Part shown: piece by piece, positions 12,372-23,344 of the stretch
How positions within the stretch are numbered: position 1 is the stretch's first letter
Layout of the letters: each line of letters begins with the position of its first letter
Translations under genes and position numbers: made by a program
From: Budorcas taxicolor
Lineage: Eukaryota > Chordata > Mammalia > Artiodactyla > Bovidae
Reading direction: 5' to 3'
DNA: 64,000 nt
Assembly (NCBI RefSeq): GCF_023091745.1
Contig: NC_068910.1
Span: forward strand, 176,259,170 to 176,323,169
Notes under the pieces: generated by a model
Told to the model about the DNA's origin: nothing
Databases searched by the model: none
Seen by the model: only the letters and a program-made list of their open reading frames with translations

Positions 12372-12811
12372 TACTATGTACTAAAGGAATGAAATTACTG
12401 TTTAACTGAAGGAAAAAAAAAAAGGAAAATGATTATCATGATGGCTGAGTTAAGTTCATACTCAGTAAAAAACTCAGAACAGTGCCTGGCAAATAATTTA
12501 TACTCAATAAATGTTAGCTAAAATCAGTAACAAGAATAGCAGCTGTGGCATGATTATCGCTAATGTAAGTCCTGAGCCGAAGGTGTTTCAGTGGGAGCTA
12601 AAGGAGCAGGCAGGAGAGGACAGGAGTAATTGCAGAGCCTTGGATAGCTAAGAGCCCGCTGCTCTTCAGCCCAGCTTGGAGAGCTCTAAGGCTGTCACAA
12701 AGGGCAGCTAATGTATTATCCTTCCTGTCTGCTGCTCTAGTCCAGAAGGGGGAAAAGACATTTGGGGATGGTGAGATATTCCAGTGTTTTTGCTTTTTGT
12801 TTTTAAAGTTG

Positions 12812-12965
12812 AGGCCTTCAACTTTGGCTGCACATTGCAGTGACGGGGGAGCTTTCAAAAAATCCTACTGCACTGGTCCCAGCCCAGAGATTCTGTGTCA
12901 TCCGTCTGGGCTGTGGTCCCTGGTGATTCCAGTGTGCAGCCCAGGTGAGCACCAGTGTCTGAGAG
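12812..12965 (+). mobile_element. MER5-like hAT MITE
   Basis: TTCAACTTTGGCTGCACATTG at the left and GGTGATTCCAGTGTGCAGCC at the right match the general pattern of non-autonomous MER5 hAT elements, in diverged form. Confidence 0.65.
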
Positions 12966-13150
12966 AGTCTCTCTTTGCGGGGCAGCCCTCTACCCCACTC
13001 CCTCCTGCTTCTGGCTGCTCCCCGGCCTGGAAGTGGTCAGCCCTCTTGTTTTCCAGTCACTTTTCATATCACCCTGGAGATGAAACAAGAATGTGTTTTG
13101 TGTTTGACTTCTTTATTTGTGGTCAATATTCCTAGGTCATATTTACTTCT

Positions 13151-13431
13151 GGAGAAGGCAATGGCACCCCACTCCAGTACTCTTGCCTGGAAAATCCCAT
13201 GGATGGAGGAGCCTGGTAGGCTGCAGTCCATGGGGTCCCTAAAAGTTGGACACGACTGAGCAACTTCACTTTCACTTTTCACTTTCATGCATTGGAGAAG
13301 GAAATGGCAACCCACTCCAGTGTTCTTGCCTGGAGAATCCCAGGGATGGGGGAGCCTGGTGGGCTGCCGTCTGTGGGGTCGCACAGAGTCGGACACAACT
13401 GAAGCAACTTAGCAGCAGCAGCAGCAGCAAT
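13151..13431 (+). mobile_element. Bov-A2 SINE with (AGC)n tail
   Basis: Plus-oriented dimeric copy: two units beginning GGAGAAGGCAATGGCA and GGAGAAGGAAATGGCA, then (AGC)6. A weakly conserved ATTTACTTC/ATTTGCTTC pair flanks it. Confidence 0.92.
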
Positions 13432-14329
13432 TTGCTTCACTGATGGCAATTAGGAAGCCCGACTGGGACTCAGGTGGAAACTACCTCAGACCATATTGGA
13501 GGGCTGCCCTCCCCTCTCCCTATTCCTCCTGCAGCATCCTCTTCCCTTGTGGGCTCAGGGAACAAAAGAGCAAGAGGCATGACTTTCTTCTCTGGTCCCT
13601 GCAGCAGCTGCAGGGTGGCTGACAACTCACCAGGTCAAGTGTCCACCTCAGCTTTCCTTCAGTAGTGCTGTTGAGTTCCGGGGTCAAATGATAATACACC
13701 AGTGAAACCTCAGCCACACATTTATTTATTGTCAGTGCTGTAAATCACAGGGAAGGAAAAGACCAACAGGCAGAAATATCATTCCTTCAGCTGCTCCAAA
13801 TATTGAGAGAATGTGAAATGAATAATTATAGCCTTTGTATTAAGTATTCATTATTTCACCAGCCCCAGTCGGCCCAGCTTTGTATTTTTAGCCTTGTTTG
13901 CTCCTGGTGAAATTGTTTGGGCATAACTGCCGCAGTTCATCTCCTCATTGTCTCCAACTCCTCAAATAGCCCTGAGGCAGGGAAGGAAGCTGATGCTTAT
14001 TGGGGGGTGTTTGTGCAACACTGGGCACACTCATGCTCTTACACACTTTCTCCTTTGGACCTTCCAACACATGTATTCCCTGCAGACTCTGGGTCACTTG
14101 ATGAAATGTATTGGCACTTTGAGACCTGGACTTCCTTTCTCAGATTCATTTCTGACCTTAAGTGAAACCTACTGTTTTTCTCCAGTAGATTTGTGATGAT
14201 CTATTTCCCAGGTGTCACATAGGAATAAAGATGATCTAAAATATGAGCCTGTTCATGATTAATTTCACTCAGAAATTTATCTTTTTTTGTAACAGTGGAA
14301 CTTATCTTTTTCTGCAGCACCATGTAATG

Positions 14330-14470
14330 AAATACACACCGAATTTTGAATTGGAAGTCTTAGGCTCCAACTCTCACACTTCATGTGTATTTGGACAAGT
14401 CATTGAATCTTTCTGCCTCTCTACTCTTCTGAGTAAAACTGGACTAGACCTACACAGCCTTAACAGGTCT
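14330..14470 (+). mobile_element. MIR fragment
   Basis: Conserved MIR core TTTGGACAAGTCATTGAATC followed by a GCCTCTCTACTCTTCTGAG-like tail. Confidence 0.65.
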
Positions 14471-14634
14471 TACACAGCTCAAAGGAAGCATTGCCATATG
14501 ACCATGCTTTGTGAGCTGCAATGCAATGTGTAAAGTCTTAGTTGCTGTATCAGTGTCCTCAGTGTTCTTTTCTCCATGTTCATGTGGTTGCTAGTTCTCA
14601 CTGATACTGTTTTCTCTAGGCTTTTGCTCGCATT

Positions 14635-15105
14635 GGAATGATTTGTGGCCACCAAAAGACGTGTCTGAGTCCTACTTTCTGGTACCTATGACTATGACCT
14701 CAATTGGAAAAAGAGTCTTCGTAGATGTAACTAGGTTAAGAATCTAGAAATGAGACCATTCTGGATTAACTCAGTGAGTCTTAAATGCAGTGACAAGTAT
14801 CCTTTTTTGTGGGAGCAGCCACCTTTTACGAATGTTAGGAGTGGGGACACAGCAAAGGTCATGTGAAGACAGAGGAAGAGACTAGAATTCTGCTGCCATG
14901 AGCCAAGGAAAGCTTGGCACCACCGTAAAATGGGAGAAACAGGGAAGGATTTTCCCCTTAGAGCCTGTGAGAGGCTGAATATAGCCCTGACAACAGCTTG
15001 CTTTCACAGTTCTGGCCTCTGACACTGTGAGAAAATAAACATCTCTTGACTTTAAGCTACCAGGTATGTGGTAATTTATCACAGCAGCCACAGGAACCTA
15101 ATACA
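14635..15105 (+). mobile_element. MLT1-like LTR (ERVL-MaLR)
   Basis: Solitary LTR relic with characteristic parts in order: TTGGAAAAAGAGTCTTCGTAG, CATGTGAAGACAGAGG, the TTCTGGCCTCTGACACTGTGAG-AAAATAAA polyadenylation region and GGAACCTAATAC at the end. No internal viral sequence adjoins it. Confidence 0.85.
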
Positions 15106-15117
15106 CTCTTCCTTTTT

Positions 15118-15222
15118 ATTTTTTGCATCTTTAAAAAAATTTTTTATTGGAGGATAAATGCTTTACAACATTGTGCTGGCTTCTTCCATATATCATCATG
15201 AATCAGCCATGGGCACACACAT
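15118..15222 (-). mobile_element. L1 3' tip
   Basis: Reverse L1 3' terminus (TTTTTTATTGGAGGATAAATG to CATCATGAATCAGCCATGG) directly after the MLT1-like LTR. Confidence 0.75.
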
Positions 15223-15430
15223 CTTTTAAGACCTGGCTCCAGTGTCCTTTGCCCCTGGAAGTCTCTGCTGCATTTCCAAGGCCGAGGGCAGTGCCCCTTC
15301 TCCATTCACCCATGAAGCATCTGTCAACCTACTTGCACCTGTTTTGTAATTATCCAGTGATGTGTCTGTCTCCTCGGTGACACTGAGAGTTCTATGACAG
15401 TGGGATTGTGCCTTATCAATGCTTTCATCT
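15222..15430 (+). mobile_element. L2-like fragment
   Basis: Diverged L2 3' region (AAGACCTGGCTCCAGTG, CAGTGGGATTGTGCC). Confidence 0.5.
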
Positions 15431-15746
15431 TGCATATAACAGCTCAGTATGTGTTTGTTTTATGCAAAATGCTCTCAGACTCTGTCATCTTTATTAAATC
15501 CCCCATCAGCACATTGGCCTTAATGCTCGTAGTGGGAACTGATGTGCCTGGCTTTTCACCTATAGGTATCTTTCATCTTTCTGCACACGCTGCCTGGTTA
15601 ATATTATTTCTACAGTGTGATCCAGACACTTGTCTACTCAGAGTCTCTCAGCAACTCCATACCTCTTGACCACTGGCTTTCAGGTGTCTCCACAGCCTGG
15701 CCCCAAAGTACTTTTTCGGTTTTATCCACCATTGCCCTCCTTCATG

Positions 15747-16061
15747 GGGACTTCCCTGTAGCTCAGTTGGTAAAGAATCCTCCTGCAGTGCAGGAGACTC
15801 TGGTTGGATTCCTGGGTCGGGAAGATCCTCTGGAGAAGGGATAGGCTACTCACTCCAGTATTCTTGGGCTTCCCTGGTGGCTTAGCCGGGAAAGAATCTG
15901 CCTGCAATGCGGGAGACCTGAGTTCAATCCCTGAGTTGGGAAGATCCCCTGGAGAAGGGAATGGCTACCCACTCCTGTATTCTGGCCTGGAGAATTCCAT
16001 GGACTGTATAGTCCATGGGGTCTCAAAGAGTTGGACACGACTGAGCAACTTTCACTTCACA
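15747..16061 (+). mobile_element. Composite Bov-tA SINE with target-site duplication
   Basis: A partial Bov-tA unit (15747-15865) runs straight into a full unit (15866-16054). The pair is flanked by a perfect CCCTCCTTCATG (15735-15746 and 16062-16073), so it inserted as one dimer. Confidence 0.92.
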
Positions 16062-16074
16062 CCCTCCTTCATGA

Positions 16075-17170
16075 ACTTCTGCTCCATGAAAACAAAGCTG
16101 TTCCTGTGTTCATAAAACACACTTTGCTAATATAAAATCTTTACTAGAATGATGGGTGATAGGAAAGCCCATCTCTTCATCACTGTTGAAGTTTTAGTTG
16201 CCATACAGAGTCCCCCTCTACCCCTCCACCCCTTACTATGAGGTCTTTGTGGTCACTCAGGCAGAAATGCCATGTTCCTTCTCAGAACCACTGTTGTGTG
16301 GTCATTTGCGCTTTTTGCAGGCAGCTGTGCAGACCAGGGTAGGTTATTTGAGGACATGCCTTTGTTAGCCTAATGGGGTCTTTGCTGATGTCAAGGGCCA
16401 GCTATTTTCCATCTCTGCATCTCCTGCAGAACCTGAGGGCCTCATTCACTGGGTATATTAAAGATATTCATATATGTGATGTTAATACAGGGAAATTCAA
16501 TAACCTTTCCTGATGTAGCCTTCCCCCACCCCAATTTCCCTTTGTATTTATATTGCTTTGCCCTTAGAAGATTTTGTGAAAATGAATGTTATTACTGAAA
16601 AACTGCCTGTTCTGTATTTTAAGTATAATAACCTCTTAGTAACAAATTTGCAAGCAGAAAAATGGTCTTAAACTTTTAATGAGGACTAGGGGAATTGTTT
16701 TGGCGGAAGAGTATTCCTTACCTTTGGACGGGTTGGCCTCTAACAAGTGGTTGAAGAGTTCACAGAAGAATGTTGGACACTGGGAGAGGGGTTAGGAGCT
16801 GAGAAGGAGAGGAGAGGTGAGCAGAGCTTGGGTCATTGGTTTCAGGTAGAACAAGGGACCAAAAAGCTGTGCTGCTAAGCAGACTTCTAGGAAATCTGGG
16901 TCCCCTGATCATCTAAAAATTGTACAAGTTTTCATCTGGACACAAGCAGATCTTTTTTATCCAAAACAGTTGAAGTTAGTTGTCATCTTAAAGTAATTAC
17001 AGTGCCTAGTCATGGCACAGGTCAATAGTGAGTTCCCTCCAATTACACAGTGGTGCAGAGATAGGAAAGATATTTTATCTCAGAATAATCCTTGCTTCCA
17101 GAGATTTCTACAGCACTCTTCTCCCCTCAGTGAAGGAAGTGATTTAAGTAGCATATTCTTGCTCAAATTT
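16075..17170. other. Intron, no feature seen
   Basis: Unique-looking intronic sequence between the composite Bov-tA and the mariner MITE. Confidence 0.5.
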
Positions 17171-17179
17171 ACCTGTGTA

Positions 17180-17259
17180 TTGGGTTGGCCGAAATGTTTG
17201 TTCAGGTTTTTCCAGAACATCATATGGAAAAATCCAAACAAGATTTTCAGTCAACCCAA
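17180..17259. mobile_element. Mariner-type palindromic MITE (80 bp), TA-flanked
   Basis: Two 35-bp arms, 17180-17214 (starts TTGGGTTGG) and 17225-17259 (ends CAACCCAA), are reverse complements at 27 of 35 positions around a 10-nt loop. TA dinucleotides flank both ends (17178-17179 and 17260-17261), as for mariner/Tc1 insertions. Size and layout parallel the human MADE1 element, from which mir-548 genes arose. It sits in the PLCH1 intron about 360 bp upstream of the exon at 17621 and would be transcribed with the gene. Confidence 0.85.
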
Positions 17260-17289
17260 TAGATATAGAAAACGTAGTCTCCAAAAGAC

Positions 17290-17440
17290 CCGAGTTTGAA
17301 TCCTGCCTCAGGTACTTACTAGCTTTGTAACCTGGAGCAACTTATTTAATTTCTCTAAGCATCAGATTCTACATCTCTGAAATGGAAATGATGATAACAC
17401 TATAAGGTTGCTGAAAGTTGAATGCAGTCATAGTTGTCAT
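17290..17440 (+). mobile_element. MIR
   Basis: TTGAATCCTGCCTCAGG, GGAGCAACTTATTTAATTTC and GAAATGGAAATGATGATAAC follow the MIR consensus order. It lies just after the mariner MITE. Confidence 0.75.
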
Positions 17441-17620
17441 TATTTTATGGGATTGGTGGAGGGCTGGCAGGAGATGGACAAAACTGGTACAATAAGCTTA
17501 ACTCCTTACAGGTAATTGAGAGAGAAATTATAGCAGCAATGCTGGTTTGAGTGAGGGGTGCATTCTAAGTGACTCTGTGTTTCTTAAGAGACATGATTTC
17601 CATTGCTTAATTCTTTGCAG

Positions 17621-17782
17621 AATAATGGGACCACTGAGCATCAGGTGGAATCTTTCATAAGGAAAAAACTGGAGTCGCTGTTAAAAGAATCTCAAATTCG
17701 AGACAAGGAAGATCCTGATAGTTTCACAGTGAGGGCACTCCTGAAGGCCACGCATGAAGGCTTAAATGCACACCTGAAGCAG
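17621..17782 (+). CDS. PLCH1: PLCH1 exon: X/Y linker, helical part
   Basis: This 162-nt exon (54 codons, phase 0 on both sides) follows a TTCTTTGCAG acceptor and ends at GTATAC. It opens NNGTTEHQVESF and ends HLKQ, which continues the reading frame of the exon ending at 596 and matches the known order in PLCH1. The segment is rich in charged residues, with Lys/Glu repeats suggesting helix, and belongs to the variable X/Y linker rather than to the barrel itself. The intron downstream is 4.2 kb. Confidence 0.95.
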
Positions 17783-18129
17783 GTATACAATTCCCTCCTG
17801 TGCTTGTCCTCGACAGGAAAAAGAAAGCACCTCATGCTTTGTTTCTCATCATCTGTCTCTTTTTGGAATGCTTCTCCAGTTTCTTCCATTTCTGCCCTTA
17901 TATTGCTGGAAAAATGAAAGTCTCCTCCTGCAAAATGATGTTAGAAATAGTGAATAATAGCTTAAAGGTCACAGGTGGGGGCGGACCTGTTTCACTGGGA
18001 TCCTTGGGACAAAGCCCCATGTCCCTGCAGTTACCCTCCTGGTAAGTGCTCAGGTGAGGTTGAGGGCTCATTCAGGTGGCCTCCATGCCCTGTTGATCAT
18101 ACCTCCTAAATGTGTGTCTGTCCACCTCT

Positions 18130-18800
18130 CTTCTCTATGGCATGTCCTCATTCAGGCCAATGTCAACTCTCACTTAGACTTCTCTTGCCCTCTTTCAATC
18201 TAACCTCCTCTCTGATATCAGCAAGAGATTTTAAAAATGCAAATCTGATCATGTCACTCCACTGTTCAGAAGTTTTCAGTGGCTTTCTGTTATGCTTGGA
18301 ATAAATGACAGACTCTTTAACTGGGCTTTCAAGGACCCACATAATTGCATTCTCACCTACCTCTCCAGTCTTATATCTCCCCGTTTCCCCTGTCACACCA
18401 CCATCCACAATTGTCACACCAGCCACAATCATCTAACTGCCTTGGTCTTCCTCAATTTCCATTTTCTCTGCTTGAAACACTCCATTCCCACATCTACTCT
18501 AGCTAACTTCTACTTAGGCTTTTAAATTCCAGCATCTATGTGGTCTTCTGAATGAGTCTTGCCTTGACACCTAGATTACGTTAGTCATCCCTTTTATATT
18601 GTTGATGGTAGTCTGTTGTATCTTCTTTTTAAAGAAGTTTATTTGCAATTACTTGTTCAATATCTATCTTCTCAATTAGACTATAAGATCTCATGAAGCC
18701 AGGAACCATGTCAGTCTTGATAACCATTTTTTTTTTCTGACTTGTCTAGTGCCTGGGACTTGTTATGACCTTCATGCATAGTTGTTGAATGAATGAATGG
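18130..18800 (+). mobile_element. L2 LINE 3' end
   Basis: Long, diverged L2 tail with the diagnostic order: AAATCTGATCATGTCACTCC, a low-complexity pyrimidine section, AGTGCCTGGGACTTG and the terminal TTGTTGAATGAATGAATGG. Confidence 0.8.
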
Positions 18801-18804
18801 TTTA

Positions 18805-20580
18805 GGCTCTGGGTGAGATTTTTATTCTGCTTTCTGATAAAGTACAAATGGGCAAGGGAGAGAGATGGTGGGTTTATTGATGTTATCATGGCAGGACATT
18901 GAGGGCATTTATTCTGGCTCAAAGGAGATCCATGTGGTCTCTGGCTTAGTTGATAGCAGCCTCCCCTGCTACTGCTGTCTGTCCTTCAGGGCTCAGCATG
19001 CCCCAGCAGAGGGAAGATCATTACCCATGGATCTGAGTGACCACTCAGCATTGGTGGTTACTTTCTAGACCCTACAGAAGTCCAGCCATTCAAACACCTT
19101 GCTGATTCTCAGGTCTGTTTTGCTTCCAAACATAGAAAACCTCATTCAAAGTCGCTTAAATAATGAAGAACGATGTTGGGTTAGGTAAGTGGCAAGTTCA
19201 TTTGCAGAATGGCCTTCAAGGTGGGCTTAATTCAGAGGCTAAGCAGGGTCATCAAAAACATGTCTTTCTGTTCTAGCTACCATGTAATTAGCATCATCCC
19301 CTGTCTGGTTTCCCCTCTCCTGGTGGTTGCAGGGTGACTGCCAGCAGGCCCCTGAACTATATGTTTCTTGGTCCAAGCCCAGAGAGAGTGAGACAGTGAA
19401 TGTGCCTCATCCAACAAACCAGAATTTGTACTGACTTCTGGATGAGCAGCTTAGCTCATGTGACGATCCCTGAGCTGATCCCTGTGACCTTGTGTATGTG
19501 TTCTCCTTGGAACAGTAAATCAGCATGGGCATAGGATAGCATAGGCTTGCTGACGCCAGTGATCGCTTGTCCTTGGAACTGGCTCTTCTGAAACTCCATG
19601 CTGGATGGGCAGAATGAATTGTTGGGGGACAAACAGAATGTCTTGCCCTACAGTTTATCATACAGTTTTGCATTTTCTTAAACGTTTCTGTAAATAGCTG
19701 TAAAGCCTCACTCCTTCCTCCCTGGCCTCCAGCCTCTACTTTCAACCACACAAATGTCTGTCAAATAGCATTGGGTTTGCCCAGCTTGATTTTTCTGCTT
19801 CTTGTTCCTGGTGAACTCTCTTTGGCTAATCTGGACCAATCACTTCCCCTTATGCTTTTGGAGACGTCTTTGCTCCATCCTAGATCATTCCAACTGGAAA
19901 GGCAATAGCAGATCTTAGAGATTTTTGAAGAGACAAAACAGGTTCATCTTTCTTTTATGGAAGAGATCCTAATGGTAATTTCCTCATCAAGTAAGATGGC
20001 AGTGGACTTCAGATTTCAGATATGTGGTAGGACAAAGCTTATCCTCCTTTTTCTTGTTTTTTACTCTCCCTTAAATTTGGGTGACTGCAAGAATGCATTA
20101 GACTTGCATAAAGTAAATGGGAGCCTGTGACTTCAACTGACTACAAAGTATTACGATTTTTTAAGCCTGCTGTTGTGTCAGTTTTTCAAATATGGTTTTG
20201 ACTCAGTGGGCAAGCAAAGACAGGTTACTGTTGAGAGAAGTCCAACTGTGTCAGATACATATGCATACGTGAAGCCAAGCCTGAGAATGTGCTGTGGGGC
20301 TCGGGAGACACTCACTTCAGCTCCCTCCCCCCGGATCAGCACCCAGCAGCGCAGTAGTGTGTGCTACTCTGCCGTCTTTGCCCTGGAGATCCCTGACATA
20401 AAATAACAATGAAATCTCCTCCTTTCCACTGGAAGAACTTAGTATATACAGGAAGGATGCCTACCTTAAGTCCTTGAATCCACCCCTTTTTTACATCCCA
20501 GTTCCGGTCATCTGGATAGCCTTAATTTGTCCTTAAATAGACTTTTCCAGCTCTCCCGAGCTCCCACTCCCTCCATTCTC
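18805..20580. other. Intron, no feature seen
   Basis: Between two L2 relics; chance frames only, with no recognisable repeat. Confidence 0.5.
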
Positions 20581-20584
20581 TCAT

Positions 20585-21140
20585 CTGTACAGCTACTACA
20601 ATAGTGATATTTTAGAAATATGTGTCTGACCGTGTTATTTTTCTATCGTAAACCATTCAAGTGTTGTTCATAGCTTGGAGGATAAAGTTCACATTGCACG
20701 CTATAGCCCCCAAAATGAGCCAACCCCCACTCTGACTGGTCAACTAATGCATGTGTATAATCTAAACACACACCTCCCCCCCCCCCCCGCCCCCCCAACT
20801 TAGTTTCCTGGAAGGTACCATGTTTACAGCATTTGGCCTTTGCATTCACACTTTTCTTGGCCACAGTACCCTTCTTTTTCCCAACACATAGACAATGTCT
20901 ACCTATCTATGGCTTCAGCTTTTGTAACATGTCCCCTTTGAAGTCCTTACTCTGCCTTCTCTGTCATGAGGCAGCATGCTGGACCTTCCCCACCATAGTC
21001 TTGTTCAAGTGTGTTATAATCGTTTGTGTCCATCATTAAAGTGCAAGCCCAGGGAGGAACAGGGTCTGCACCTCTCTTGCTTGCTGTCTCCCTTGTATAC
21101 ATGTCAAGTTCTTATCATGATGTCTGATCCATTAATTCAA
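20585..21140 (+). mobile_element. L2 LINE 3' end with poly(C) tract
   Basis: Diverged L2 (GTGTCTGACCGTGTTATTTT, GCATTTGGCCTTTGCATTC, AGGGTCTGCACCTCTCTTG). A C-rich homopolymer interrupts it at 20774-20797. Confidence 0.7.
20774..20797. repeat. Poly(C) tract
   Basis: About 14 C, one G, then 7 C, within an L2. Homopolymer length may be unreliable in assemblies. Confidence 0.9.
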
Positions 21141-21244
21141 TTAACGGTGTGGTGTTGATGCTCAAGAAGAGGTCAAGCTGGGGAGAGATATGTGTATATA
21201 TTTCTACATAAAGAGGGAATATAGAGTAGGGGAGAGCTAGCAAG

Positions 21245-21690
21245 TCAGACAGGAGACTTAAAACTATACAGAATCCCTGTTTTATCATCAACTGGCTTTG
21301 CAACTTTGGGCATGTTATCTAACTTTGCTATACTTTAGTTTTTATTATCTGTAAAACTGGGATTTTAATTACAGTTGTCTCTAGGCATGGTTGTATATAT
21401 TAGAATTAGAGAATATATGTAATGTACTTGGTATAGCCCTTGGGGCATAGTAGTGAGTGAGTGAAGTCGCTCAGTCGTGTCCGACTCTTTGCGACCCCAT
21501 GGGCTGTAGCCTACCAGGCTCCTCTGTCCATGGGATTTTCCAGGCAATAGTCCTAGAGTGGGTTGTCATTTCCTTCTCCAGGGGATCTTCCCAACCCAGG
21601 GATCGAACCCAGGTCTCCCGCATTGTAGACAGACGCGCTTTACCGTCTGAGCCACCAGGGAAGTAGGTGCCTGTTAAATACATGACCTTA
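21245..21690 (+). mobile_element. MIR split by Bov-tA
   Basis: MIR core (GCAACTTTGGGCATGTTATC, CTGTAAAACTGGGATTTTA) to 21453, resuming at 21664 with AGGTGCCTGTTAAAT after the SINE. Confidence 0.7.
21454..21663 (-). mobile_element. Bov-tA SINE inserted in a MIR
   Basis: Reverse copy splitting a MIR 3' end: GGGCATAGTAG on the left and TAGGTGCCTGTTAAAT on the right are contiguous in an intact MIR. Confidence 0.9.
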
Positions 21691-21958
21691 TACCTCAACC
21701 TGCCTGGGACAGCCCCACTTCATACCTGTTGTCCCAGTGTCATTACTAAAAGTGCCCCATTTTACTCTTCAGAGTCCTGTTTTGGACAGTAGATGACATG
21801 TTCCCCTACTGAGGGGAAGAGCAGGAAGAAATGAGCAGCACTTGCTTGCTGCCCACCCGGAGGCAGAAGGAGAGAGGGGCCCCATTCCCTTCCACCAGAA
21901 TTGAGGACAAAACAAAAACAAAGAAGATAAACAATCATATTATGCTTTATTTACTCAG

Positions 21959-22030
21959 CATCCAGAGGCAAAGGAAAGTGGAAAGAAGGCACATGGACGA
22001 TCCCTCATGACCAGCTTCGGAAAACATAAG
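21959..22030 (+). CDS. PLCH1: PLCH1 exon: X/Y linker, basic segment
   Basis: This 72-nt exon (24 codons, phase 0) lies between TTTACTCAG and GTAAAT. It reads HPEAKESGKK then AHGRSLMTSFGKHK, a Lys/Arg-rich stretch that follows the acidic part of the linker. It is too short to show on open-frame length alone; it is placed by splice sites, frame continuity and similarity to the human linker. A basic patch next to an acidic one suggests intramolecular pairing or phospholipid contact (inference). Being 72 nt and phase 0, it could be skipped without a frameshift. Confidence 0.93.
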
Positions 22031-22139
22031 GTAAATGAATTAAGAGTGATAATTTGCATAGTTCAGTTAACCTAAAGAGTCGAGAAGGTAACAGGAGATC
22101 ATGACCTTGGAATAACTGTAGATTCCTTAAATAGGACCC

Positions 22140-22997
22140 CAGAAAAGGAAAAGATTGATAGTGAAACTACTTTAAAATTTAAGAACTTCTGTTCATCAGA
22201 AATATGAGAGCAAATAGCATACTGGGAAATAATATTTTCACTACACATATCACACAAAGGACTTATATCCTGAATTCATTAAAAAATCTCTATAAATCAA
22301 TAGAAAGCACTCTAATTTTTTTAAAAAAATGAGCAAAAGACTTAACTGTGCTTCACCATAGAAGATATCCAAGTGACTGATATGGAAAAACCCTGATCAG
22401 TCCTGGGAAATGTAAATTAGAATGATGTTAAGATTCTGCATACATCCTCCACAATAACACCCTCACAGTATCTACTCAACCATTCTATGAACCATGAGTG
22501 GCTTATCAGCTCTATTGTTAGGTGTGTGTCATGAGACTGAAGCAATGCTATTTATAGGGGCCTTATTTGTAATAGTACAAATAGGAAACAGTTCAAATGT
22601 CTATCAATGATAGAGTGAATAAAAATGATGATGTACTTGTGTAAGAAAATATCATCAATGGAAATGACAAAACTACAACTACATGCAATAGTGTGATCTT
22701 TGTAAACATGACATTGAGCGAAAGAAGCCAGATCCAGAAGAGTGCATATAGTTTGAGTCCATTTATATGAAACTCAAAAATAGGCAAAAAAAAAAAAAAA
22801 AAAATCTATGGGGTTAAAGTCAGGATAGTAGTTACTTCTGGGGAGAAGGTGATGACCAAGTGGGAGAATCTGAAGATTTGGGGGCAGATAATATTCCATT
22901 TCCTCATTTGGGTGGTTTCACGTGTGGAAAGTTATCATGCTCTACACTTACAGTTCTTGTACTTTTCTAAGTGTATGTGATATGTCAATAAAAAGGT
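22140..22997 (+). mobile_element. Old L1 3' portion
   Basis: Plus-strand degenerate L1 ORF2 end and 3' UTR (ATGAGCAAAAGACTTAACTG, GAAAGAAGCCAGATCCAGAAG), with an A18 tract at 22786-22804 and an AATAAAAAGG end. AT-rich sequence at 23110-23340 may be further L1 tail. Confidence 0.75.
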
Positions 22998-23344
22998 AAA
23001 GCAGTTATTAAGTGATGAATTTTATGTATGAGGTTTCCCAAGGCCATTTCTTGTACTTTGAAGAATGTTGTATCTAGAATTTCCTGCCCATCAATAAGAT
23101 TATTTATTAAAAGTTTGGACAAAATAGTCATAATAAACTGAAAACAATAAAAATGTTCTCCCATATAGACTGCTTAAGTAAACTATAACTCATTCACACA
23201 ATTGACAATTATGAGCCATTGAAAGATGATCTCTCTAAAAAGTTCAACATGCAAAACCTTAAAAAAGTAAGATGAAAACTGATTATATGGTATGCTAATG
23301 ATGATGTGTCAAAACTTTATATAAAGAAAATATATCATCATTTC

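Noticed and set aside
12132..12392. 86-codon + frame inside 12105-12382
   Set aside because: It is a chance frame through a Bov-A2 SINE; the same peptide pattern recurs at every SINE of this family.
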